Part shown: positions 1 through 6,006 of the stretch, piece by piece
How the letters are laid out: each line of letters starts with the position of its first letter
Numbering within the stretch: the first letter of the stretch is position 1
NCBI GenBank assembly: GCA_021129875.1
Contig: JAJOKK010000069.1
Coordinates: 1 to 9,734, forward strand
DNA length: 9,734 nt
From: Candidatus Bipolaricaulota bacterium
GTDB lineage: Bacteria; Bipolaricaulota; Bipolaricaulia; UBA7950; UBA9294
Direction of reading: 5' to 3'
The notes under the pieces: model-generated
Told to the model about the DNA's origin: nothing
The model's database searches: none
The model's input: the letters and a program-made list of their open reading frames with translations, nothing else
Made by a program: the position numbers and the translations under genes

Positions 1-56
1 GCTTCGCAACCGGGATTGAAGACGAGCGGTGGAAAGGGTTTACGCAACAGGCTCTT
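1..56 (+). repeat. Dispersed 56-bp repeat, copy A (upstream of acs)
   Basis: This stretch matches 4872-4927 in the same orientation at 48 of 56 positions (counted by eye, no gaps). It may extend left beyond the window edge. Both copies end in the same run, AACAGGCTCTT, after which the flanks diverge. Four of the eight differences are silent third-position changes in one reading frame, but neither copy lies in a convincing gene. It could be the end of a degenerate mobile element or a dispersed intergenic repeat. The family is not recognised. Confidence 0.7.
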
Positions 57-125
57 CGGTGGAGGCTATTCCCCCGCAACGCAATCATCCACGGAGATGC
101 AGTCTGGCTTTTGTTCGAGTACTCT

Positions 126-154
126 TTGCAGAGAGAAGCCAGTTTAGCTACTAT
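126..154 (+). promoter_or_regulatory. Sigma70-type promoter for acs
   Basis: A -35 box TTGCAG (126-131) and a -10 box TACTAT (149-154) are separated by exactly 17 bp. Transcription would start near 161, leaving a leader of about 40 nt that contains the AGGAG ribosome site at 185-189. The promoter lies downstream of repeat copy A. This is a consensus match by eye with no experimental support. Confidence 0.5.
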
Positions 155-201
155 CACGACGCTTGGCCAACCTTAAACCTTTTTAGGAGAGTGGTGAAAC
201 C

Positions 202-2163
202 GTGGGTGATCCGATGAAGTGGGTGAAGAAGGACCCGGAAAAAGAGAACGTCTTCTGGCCGACCGAGGCTGCAAAGGCGCGGGCGTGGGTAAGCGATGAG
301 TCGATCTACGCCGAGGCAAAGGCGGATCCTGTGGCGTTCTGGGAGAAATACGCCAAAGAGATCCATTGGTTCAAACGCTGGGATAAGGCATATGAGTTTG
401 CGCCTGAGGCCTACAAATGGTTCGTCGGTGGGAAACTCAATCTTTCCTACAACTGTCTCGATCGTCAGATCGACGCGGGGAACGGTGACCGGATCGCCCT
501 CATCTGGGAGCCCGAGCCGGTGGAGGAAGAGGCGATCAGCCTAACGTACAAAGAGTTGCACCGGCTCGTATCCAAGTTCTCCAACGTACTGAAAGGCCTG
601 GGGGTGACGAAAGGGGACCGCATCGGGATCTACATGCCGATGATCCCCGAGGCAGTCATCGCCATGCAGGCCTGTGCCCGCATCGGCGCTGTCCACTCCG
701 TCGTCTTCTCCGCTTTCTCACCCGACTCACTGCGCGACCGGATGGTCGACGCCGGGGCCAAGGTAGTGATCACCGCGGATGGCTACTACCGCCGCGGCAA
801 AGCGATCGACCTGAAGAAGAATGCCGATACCGGGGTCGAAGGGACACCGGTGGAGAAAGTTGTTGTTGTGAAGCGGCTCGACAAAAGCACTCCAATGACG
901 CCAGGGCGCGATCTGTGGTACCACGAGTTGATGGACGGGGCCTCGGAGTCCCATCAGGCAGAGGAGATGGACTCCGAAGACCTCCTCTTCCTCCTCTACA
1001 CCTCGGGTACTACCGGAAAACCCAAGGGGATCATGCACACCACCGGAGGGTACGCGGTTCAGTCGTACCTGACTGCAAAGTGGAATTTCGATCTCCACGA
1101 GGGGGACATCTACTGGTGCACCGCCGATGTCGGCTGGATAACCGGGCACACTTACATCAACTACGCCCCGCTGCTGAACGGGGTAACGAGCCTGCTGTAC
1201 GAAGGATCGCCGGACGCGCCGGACTACGGCCGGATGTGGGCGATCATCGAAAAGCACAAGGTGACCCAGCTCTACACCGCGCCGACCGCGATCCGCATGT
1301 TCCTCAAATGGGGCAATGAGTGGCCGAAAAAGTACGACCTCTCCTCGTTACGCCTGTTGGGAACGGTCGGCGAGCCGATCAACGTCGATGCATGGATGTG
1401 GTATTTTGAGGTGATCGGCGGCGGCCGCTGCCCGGTCATCGACACCTGGTGGCAGACCGAGACTGGGGCGAACATGGTGAACAACCTCCCCGGCATCGGT
1501 CCGTTTATCCCCACCGTAGCCGGACGGACGTTCCCCGGCGTGCACGGTGAGATCCTTGACGCCGGCGGGAGCGTGCTCGCCCCGGGAGAAGGTGGGTATC
1601 TCGCGATCTTCAGTCCATTCCCCCCGGCGCTGACGCGTGGAATCTACGGGGACATGGAGCGGTTCAAAGCGCAGTACTTCACCGAGTACGGCCCAGAGCG
1701 CTATTTTACGAGTGATGGGGCACGGATGGATGAAACCGGGAACACCCGCATCACCGGACGGGTCGACGACGTAATGAACGTCGCCGGGCACCGGCTCGCC
1801 ACCGCCGAGGTGGAGAGCGCGCTGGCGCAGAACAACAAGGTGAGCGAAGTGGCCGTTGTCTCACGCCCGCACGACCTCAAAGGGGAGGTCCCGATCGCCT
1901 TCGTCCTGCTTAAAGGCGGGGTCGATCACTCCGATGAGATCCGCAAGGAACTGATGGGGACCGTCAATCAGGTGATCGGCCCTACCGGCCGTCCCGACAA
2001 GATCATCTTCGTCGACGACGTGCCGAAGACCCGCTCGGGAAAGATCATGCGCCGCGTACTGAAGGCGCTGGTACGAGACGAGCCTGTTGGGGACCTGACT
2101 ACATTGCAGAACCCTGAGAGCGTTGACCAGCTAAAGAGCCTAGTCGACTACAAGGGAGGCTAG
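202..2163 (+). CDS. acs: Acetyl-CoA synthetase (AMP-forming)
   Basis: This cytoplasmic enzyme activates acetate with ATP to acetyl-AMP and then forms acetyl-CoA, for acetate assimilation. At 653 aa it is the normal length for bacterial Acs, and it belongs to the ANL adenylating family. The N-terminal cap region is followed by the ATP-binding loop YTSGTTGKPKG (266-276) and the WWQTETG motif (416-422), whose second tryptophan shapes the small acetate pocket. The hinge region GRVDDVMNVAGHR comes next, then the C-terminal PKTRSGKIMRR with catalytic lysine K614, the residue usually regulated by acetylation in this family. I chose the GTG start at 202 because AGGAG at 185-189 is about 12 nt upstream. 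An in-frame ATG at 214 is the alternative but lies far from that site. It has its own promoter and no operon partner. Propionyl-CoA synthetase is less likely given the paired tryptophans. Confidence 0.96.
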   Translation: MGDPMKWVKKDPEKENVFWPTEAAKARAWVSDESIYAEAKADPVAFWEKYAKEIHWFKRWDKAYEFAPEAYKWFVGGKLNLSYNCLDRQIDAGNGDRIALIWEPEPVEEEAISLTYKELHRLVSKFSNVLKGLGVTKGDRIGIYMPMIPEAVIAMQACARIGAVHSVVFSAFSPDSLRDRMVDAGAKVVITADGYYRRGKAIDLKKNADTGVEGTPVEKVVVVKRLDKSTPMTPGRDLWYHELMDGASESHQAEEMDSEDLLFLLYTSGTTGKPKGIMHTTGGYAVQSYLTAKWNFDLHEGDIYWCTADVGWITGHTYINYAPLLNGVTSLLYEGSPDAPDYGRMWAIIEKHKVTQLYTAPTAIRMFLKWGNEWPKKYDLSSLRLLGTVGEPINVDAWMWYFEVIGGGRCPVIDTWWQTETGANMVNNLPGIGPFIPTVAGRTFPGVHGEILDAGGSVLAPGEGGYLAIFSPFPPALTRGIYGDMERFKAQYFTEYGPERYFTSDGARMDETGNTRITGRVDDVMNVAGHRLATAEVESALAQNNKVSEVAVVSRPHDLKGEVPIAFVLLKGGVDHSDEIRKELMGTVNQVIGPTGRPDKIIFVDDVPKTRSGKIMRRVLKALVRDEPVGDLTTLQNPESVDQLKSLVDYKGG

Positions 2164-2215
2164 CAGCGAGTCGCCTGAAACTAGCAGACCAGGCACGTAG
2201 CCAAGGCATTACCTA

Positions 2216-2285
2216 AGGCCTCCGGTCTTGCTGCGCAACTAAGACGGCATGCCGTTGATTTGTTGCAAAGCAAGGCTGGAGGCCT
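2216..2285. repeat. Long imperfect hairpin with a nested 12-bp palindrome
   Basis: The arms 2216-2239 and 2262-2285 (24 nt each) are inverted copies with four differences, two of which would be G-U pairs in RNA. The 22-nt loop contains the perfect palindrome ACGGCATGCCGT (2244-2255). It begins 53 nt after the acs stop codon. No T-run follows on the plus strand, so it is not a classical intrinsic terminator, though it could stabilise the acs mRNA 3' end. The left arm resembles 4859-4880 at 19 of 22 positions, which links it to the dispersed repeats elsewhere in the window. It may be a MITE-like relic or the end of the neighbouring dead insertion sequence. Confidence 0.6.
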
Positions 2286-2478
2286 AAAACTATCAATCTT
2301 CCCATAGAAGCCAAACAGACGCCGACCCGCACGACCCTGATCTTTCCGTCGAATGAGGGGAAAATCAGCAATATTGCACTTATGGCCGGGCGCCAAGCAA
2401 CGACACCATTGTTGGCAAATATGAGGAGTAGTTTGGCTTGTCGGAATCCCGCCGGCCTTTGCCGCTGGAGCAGGAGAG

Positions 2479-2685
2479 GACCACAAGACGGTAAATCTTA
2501 GTGCTGCTACTCGCATTGTAGAGAAGGTCCTTCACATCCAGAATATCAACGCCTATCACAGTCGTCTGAAGAGATAGATACGACGGTTCAATGGTCTGGC
2601 AACGAAGTACCTGCCGAACTATCTTGGCTGGTATCGCTGGTTAGAAAGAATACCAATGCCCAAACTTCTCAAACTTTGTTCCTAA
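2479..2685 (+). pseudogene. Transposase C-terminal fragment, IS1595-like, inactivated
   Basis: Frame 1 translates to DHKTVNLSAATRIV, followed by HIQNINAYHSRLKR, a stop codon, and then IRRFNGLATKYLPNYLGW and a short tail ending at the TAA 2683-2685. This matches the C-terminal signature of IS1595-superfamily (ISXO2-like) DDE transposases as I remember it. The TAG at 2575-2577 stands where the family has tryptophan, so a TGG-to-TAG nonsense change is likely. Upstream the frame is also broken (TGA at 2422-2424). A faintly transposase-like stretch in frame 3 around 2343-2430 suggests an extra frameshift. The N-terminal DNA-binding part and clear IS ends are not found. The fragment is certainly non-functional; the family name is less certain. 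Confidence 0.7.
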
Positions 2686-2770
2686 CTGCAGTATGATGCT
2701 CTCGATTCACGATCACTAGCTGGTATGAGTGGAGCCTAGTGTTTCATCTTAAAAGGATAGTAATTTTCAT

Positions 2771-2815
2771 TTTAGAGACCCCTCGTTTAGAAACCCCTCG
2801 TAAAGAGACCCCTAA
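2771..2815 (+). repeat. Three tandem 15-bp repeats upstream of the secreted MBL gene
   Basis: The units are TTTAGAGACCCCTCG (2771-2785), TTTAGAAACCCCTCG (2786-2800) and TAAAGAGACCCCTAA (2801-2815). Units 1 and 2 differ at one position; unit 3 is more diverged but keeps the ACCCCT core. They end 15 nt before the Shine-Dalgarno sequence of the gene at 2845. They could be iterated operator sites in its leader or promoter, or simple slippage products. No clear -35/-10 pair was found here. Confidence 0.65.
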
Positions 2816-2830
2816 CCTGAAGCATCTTCC

Positions 2831-2837
2831 AAGGAGG
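2831..2837 (+). promoter_or_regulatory. Strong ribosome binding site for the gene at 2845
   Basis: AAGGAGG lies 7 nt before the ATG at 2845. It fixes this ATG as the start over the internal in-frame ATGs at codons 8 and 10, and places the hydrophobic signal sequence at the N-terminus as expected. Confidence 0.8.
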
Positions 2838-2844
2838 TAGTCTT

Positions 2845-4623
2845 ATGTTAGTGCAACATAGTAGTATGTTGATGGTTCTCCTGCTGTTTGTTTCCCTTTT
2901 TTCCCTGACCGCTTTTGCGGCGCAACCGGTGACCACCGGGGTGTCGATCCCGGATGTCTCGATGAAGATCGACGACATGGTCACGGTAACGATTACAGTA
3001 CTGTCCGATTCAGCGGTCTTCAAACTCATCTCCGGCGAGATCGGAGGCTACCCACTCGACCCCGACGAATTCAGCAAAGTGAACGACACAACGTACACCA
3101 CGATCTTCTGGATCAACGAGGGAGGGAACGACTACGCAGCCGGGGACGACATCCCGGTGATCAACCTTGTGCTCTCTAGTGCTTGCGGCCCCAGCGTTCC
3201 TTGGAATGCCCCGATCTCACAAACCAATGACCCGATCGACGCGAACCGGCCGACAAGGCCTGTGGCGCCGGATCTCGATGAGCGGAGCGACAGCGGCCGT
3301 GTGAATGACGACGACATTACCAGGGAGAACACGCCGACGTTCAGCGGCGCGGCCGAAGGGAACAGCAGGATGGCTGTCTACCGAGACGAGAACATTCTCT
3401 TGGGGACGACCACGGCCGATGCAGACGGGTCTTGGAGCATCACGAGCAAGCTTATCCCTGACGGCAGTCACGAGATCACGGTCACCGCAACCGATCCGGT
3501 GGGGAGCACGAGCGTTCCCTCGTTTCCGTTGGAGGTACTGATCGATACGCAGGCACCCAATACCCCTGGAAACCGCAACCCGGCAGAGAATACGAGGACG
3601 AATCCCCCCTTGCCGGAACTTACCTGGACCGCGCCAGCCGATCCGGGCGAGAGCGGGATCCACAACTACCGGATTCAGATTGAAGGACCGAGGGCCAGGG
3701 ATCACTACACCGATAATCTGTTCTATGCCCCGAGATTGGACCTTGAGGGAACCTACACCTGGCGGATCCTCGCATACGACAACGCGGGGAATGCCGGTGA
3801 GTGGAGCGCTGACTGGACGTTCGCCGTCATACCTAAGCCTGAATTGACTGTTCATTTCATAGACGTGGGCCAAGGGGATGCCATCCTGCTCAACCTAGGA
3901 GAGATTGAGGTGCTGATTGACGGAGGCGGCAAGTCACCGGGAATAGTTGCTTATCTCAAAGCCCATGTGGATGGCCCCTTGGAAGTGATGGTTGCCACTC
4001 ACCCCCATGCTGATCATATCGGAGGCCTTATCAAAGTCTTAGATGCTTTTGAAGTGGAGAAAATCTGGCTAAATGGTGATGAACACACCACCCGGATCTT
4101 CAAGGAATTCAGCGACCAAGTTAATGCTGAATGCGCTTCAGTTCGCAAAGCAAAGCGAGGGGACTGGATAACGGCAGGGAGTCTCACTCTCCTGGTCCTC
4201 CACCCAGCTAACCCTCTATCCACGGACCTTAATGAAAACTCCGTCGTGCTTAGGCTGAGCTACGGCAATATAGATTTTCTGTTTACCGGAGATGCTACTA
4301 AAAAAGCTGAAAATTCCATCTTAATCTTTGCAACGGAGACCCAAACAGAGATCCAAACTGAGATTTTGAAGGTGGGACATCACGGGTCTAGTACCTCCTC
4401 ATCAGAGAATTTCTTAGCTCGGGTTCAGCCCAAGGTAGCTATCTACATGGCTGGAAGTGGATATAAACATCCGCACGACGAAACCATACGCAGATTAGAT
4501 GAGATTGGAGCTGAAATCTATGGCACAGACATCAATGGGACGATATTGATTATCACCGATGGACTCAGCTATAGAGTGCAGACCCAAAAAGGGCAATGCT
4601 CTCGCCGGTGCTTTCACCGATAA
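2845..4623 (+). CDS. Secreted Ig/FN3 protein with ComEC-like metallo-beta-lactamase domain
   Basis: This 592-aa protein starts with a signal peptide: a hydrophobic core at residues 8-24, with likely cleavage in AFA-AQ near 25-26. A first Ig-like domain of the bacterial surface-protein type follows at about 33-135, ending SQTNDPIDANRP. A second Ig-like domain spans about 141-235, including PTFSGAAEGN and GSWSIT. An FN3-like domain occupies about 237-329. Residues 333-575 form a metallo-beta-lactamase fold like the C-terminal domain of ComEC/Rec2. Its motifs are HFIDVGQGDA (337-346), the metal ligands THPHADHIGG (H386, H388, D390, H391), FTGDAT (480-485), VGHHGS (510-515) and HPHD (542-545), so the metal site looks complete. 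No ComEC membrane channel is present. By family it could be an extracellular nuclease or phosphodiesterase; the substrate is unknown. GC drops from about 72% (3241-3300) to 40% (4021-4080), suggesting a chimeric origin. The last 15 or so residues look unconserved. It is monocistronic. Confidence 0.88.
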   Translation: MLVQHSSMLMVLLLFVSLFSLTAFAAQPVTTGVSIPDVSMKIDDMVTVTITVLSDSAVFKLISGEIGGYPLDPDEFSKVNDTTYTTIFWINEGGNDYAAGDDIPVINLVLSSACGPSVPWNAPISQTNDPIDANRPTRPVAPDLDERSDSGRVNDDDITRENTPTFSGAAEGNSRMAVYRDENILLGTTTADADGSWSITSKLIPDGSHEITVTATDPVGSTSVPSFPLEVLIDTQAPNTPGNRNPAENTRTNPPLPELTWTAPADPGESGIHNYRIQIEGPRARDHYTDNLFYAPRLDLEGTYTWRILAYDNAGNAGEWSADWTFAVIPKPELTVHFIDVGQGDAILLNLGEIEVLIDGGGKSPGIVAYLKAHVDGPLEVMVATHPHADHIGGLIKVLDAFEVEKIWLNGDEHTTRIFKEFSDQVNAECASVRKAKRGDWITAGSLTLLVLHPANPLSTDLNENSVVLRLSYGNIDFLFTGDATKKAENSILIFATETQTEIQTEILKVGHHGSSTSSSENFLARVQPKVAIYMAGSGYKHPHDETIRRLDEIGAEIYGTDINGTILIITDGLSYRVQTQKGQCSRRCFHR

Positions 4624-4780
4624 GATCGTATCGATGCATACGCTTGGCGTCAAACGGACGCGCTTCTCTATCGCTTGTAACTGTTGCAGTGCACAACAGC
4701 GCCGCTACGAAACTAAAAAAACAAACGAACTTAGCAGGCTGTTGCACAACCCTCTTCTCCTTGCAGAACAGAAGCTTTCA

Positions 4781-4834
4781 CCGTCTCGGGGGGTGCAGTA
4801 GCCGATTGGGGACTTACTACACCCCCCGAGGCGG
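4781..4834. repeat. 20-bp stem hairpin, GC-rich
   Basis: The arms 4781-4800 and 4815-4834 are inverted copies with two differences (one G-T wobble, one C-A mismatch) around a 14-nt loop. The core is CTCGGGGGGTG pairing with CACCCCCCGAG. It has no T-run on either side, so it is not a standard terminator. It lies 158 nt after the stop codon of the secreted MBL gene and 25 nt before the repeat unit that begins at 4859. It could be a mobile-element end, a REP-like element or an mRNA-stabilising structure. Confidence 0.65.
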
Positions 4835-4858
4835 TAAAATGCCTGAAACCACTGATGT

Positions 4859-4927
4859 AGCCTCCGGCTTTGCTCCGCAACCAGGCTTGAAAACGAGCTG
4901 TGGATGGGGTTTACGTAACAGGCTCTT
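4859..4927 (+). repeat. Dispersed repeat, copy B
   Basis: Positions 4872-4927 match 1-56 at 48 of 56 bases. The preceding 4859-4880 matches the left arm of the hairpin at 2218-2239 at 19 of 22 bases. This copy therefore joins two sequence modules found separately elsewhere in the window. In one frame both 56-bp copies read similarly (QPGLKTS, then GLRNRL), but no real gene can be built around it. Confidence 0.65.
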
Positions 4928-4974
4928 AAGGGAGAAGGAAATTGTGAGATCGCCCATCTTAAGGAGGTGTTGAG

Positions 4975-5118
4975 GTGGGCATTTCTTCCTCTGCTTTAAA
5001 TCCCTTATCCCTGTTATGGGAGAGGATTAGGGTGAGGGGGAGCGATCTGTACCATCATGCTATCTACCGCAGACAGATCAAGCGTGCCTGCGGGCTGCGA
5101 CGTGTGTCTACAGACTGA
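4975..5118 (+). CDS. Possible 47-aa small ORF behind an orphan RBS
   Basis: AAGGAGG (4961-4967) sits 7 nt before a GTG, the same spacing as at the gene at 2845, and the preceding bases CATCTT are also shared. The predicted peptide begins VGISSSALNPL and ends at the TGA 5116-5118. The middle of the ORF is translated from a REP-like repeat (4999-5040), which argues that it is not a real protein. The RBS may be the relic of a gene whose body was lost or replaced. No known family is recognised. Confidence 0.15.
   Translation: MGISSSALNPLSLLWERIRVRGSDLYHHAIYRRQIKRACGLRRVSTD
4999..5040 (-). repeat. REP-like palindromic repeat, copy 1
   Basis: Read on the minus strand it runs CCCTCACCC, CTCTCCCAT, CAGGGATAAGGGA. 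This resembles the very common bacterial intergenic repeats of the CCCTCACCC/CTCTCCC type, from memory. A related element in the opposite orientation is at 5132-5171. Its own stem is weak. Confidence 0.4.
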
Positions 5119-5131
5119 GAGGTTCCGCGGT

Positions 5132-5171
5132 GCCCTCCCCCCTTGTCCCTCCCATCAAGAGATGGGGGGGA
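5132..5171 (+). repeat. REP-like palindromic repeat, copy 2, with an 11-bp hairpin
   Basis: TCCCTCCCATC (5146-5156) pairs with GATGGGGGGGA (5161-5171) around an AAGA tetraloop, with one G-T wobble. The order CCCTCC...CTCCCAT...GGGGGA parallels the element at 4999-5040 read on the other strand. No T-run follows on either strand, so it is not called a terminator. Confidence 0.5.
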
Positions 5172-5296
5172 GGAGCCATCAATACTCACTTCATGCGCGG
5201 ATGAATCTAGAAACCACTACCCACTTAAAACGATGAAGAGCAATCTTTTTGACGGGACCAAACTGGAGGAGAGTGCGTCGGTCAACGCCTCTGCCT

Positions 5297-5347
5297 GTCT
5301 TCTGCTGTTCTCTGTGCCTGTCTGTCAGAAGACGATAGCAGACAGAC
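5297..5347. repeat. Two overlapping, mutually exclusive small hairpins
   Basis: GTCTTCTG (5297-5304) can pair with CAGAAGAC (5326-5333). GTCTGTC (5320-5326) can pair with GACAGAC (5341-5347). The pairings share base 5326 and the second stem lies across the first, so only one can form well. The motif GCCTGTCT recurs at 5293, 5316 and 5452. The region lies about 170 nt beyond the end of the minus-strand operon. Stems of 7-8 bp in a repetitive stretch may be chance. Confidence 0.35.
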
Positions 5348-5517
5348 TGGTATGGCTCAGCGAGAGGCCCATCTCTTGAGTATCATCAGCGGGACTCCTG
5401 TAAAAACCTTTCCTAAAATACGAGGGATCCCACTTCTTTCCAGTCACCCACGCCTGTCTGTGTCGCGGATGCAACAGGGAGGCGAAACAAACAGGCGGTG
5501 AGTTTCTGTTGGGATGG

Positions 5518-6006
5518 CTACAGCTTGTATCCAAGCGTGCGCATGAGTGCTTTTCGTTTCTTGACATCTGCCTCCGTCTCCACTCCGTTCGGGGAGACCC
5601 CGTCGATTACGCCGAGGATCCCGCGTCCTTGCTCGGTCGCGGCGACTACCACTTGCACTGGGTTGGCTGTGGCGCAGATGACGTGACAGATCTCGGGGAC
5701 GGTCTTAACGGCGCGCATCACGTTGATCGGAAATGCCCCACCAAGGAAGAGGATGAATACGTGCCCGGCGCCGATCGCCTGCGCGTTCCTTACTGCAAGG
5801 TCGGTGAGCGCTTCATTCGTTCCGGAACGGCGGATGAGGGCCGGGCCGGAGGCTTCGCAGAAGGCAAGGCCGAACGCAATCCCGGGTATCGCTCCGACCA
5901 GCGCTTCGTGTAGGTCCTCCACCGTCTTTATGAAGTGGCTCTGGCCGAGGATGAGATTAAGTTCATCCGGATTCTCGATCGCCACAAGTTCTAGTTTAAG
6001 TTCCAT
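5518..6006 (-). CDS. Adenosine-specific kinase (DUF355 family)
   Basis: This small cytoplasmic protein of 162 aa is full length for the archaeal/thermophile DUF355 family (Pfam Adenosine_kin), reported to phosphorylate adenosine to AMP. Visible family motifs are GQSHFIKTVEDL (21-32), GIAFGLAFCEASGP (42-55), GHVFILFLGGAFPINV (81-96), the CATANP stretch (111-116) and GRGILGVIDG (127-136). The ATG at 6006 lies 11 bp inside the end of hisS and has AGGAGGT just upstream in the hisS coding sequence, so translational coupling is likely. It is the last gene of the rib-hisS operon. A role in purine salvage is inferred from the family; why it follows hisS is unknown. Confidence 0.82.
   Translation of the reverse strand: MELKLELVAIENPDELNLILGQSHFIKTVEDLHEALVGAIPGIAFGLAFCEASGPALIRRSGTNEALTDLAVRNAQAIGAGHVFILFLGGAFPINVMRAVKTVPEICHVICATANPVQVVVAATEQGRGILGVIDGVSPNGVETEADVKKRKALMRTLGYKL

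Larger units (their letters stand above)
4624..5517. other. Gene-poor repeat-rich intergenic region between convergent genes
   Basis: No convincing protein gene was seen in this stretch of about 890 bp on either strand. It holds a partial palindrome CTGTTG...CAACAG (4681-4699) and a second CTGTTGCACAAC-type run at 4739-4750. It also holds a 20-bp hairpin (4781-4834), 56-bp repeat copy B (4872-4927), an orphan RBS with a short ORF (4975-5118), two REP-like palindromic elements in opposite orientation (4999-5040 and 5132-5171), and overlapping hairpins at 5297-5347. The flanking genes converge here, yet no hairpin followed by a T-run was found for either one. Composition and repeat content suggest old insertion events. 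Confidence 0.75.

Noticed and set aside
727..1791. Minus-strand open frames inside acs
   Set aside because: They are shadows of the acs coding frame with no domain signatures.
2181..2516. Minus-strand open frame of 111 codons
   Set aside because: It spans the hairpin and part of the transposase remnant, with no family resemblance and no ribosome site noted.
2771..2815. CRISPR array
   Set aside because: The units are directly abutting 15-mers with no spacers, and no cas genes are nearby.
4596..4973. Plus-strand open frame of 125 codons
   Set aside because: It runs through the 20-bp hairpin and repeat copy B, has no RBS and has no recognisable domain.
5146..5171. Rho-independent terminator
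   Set aside because: The hairpin is stable but no T-run follows on either strand.
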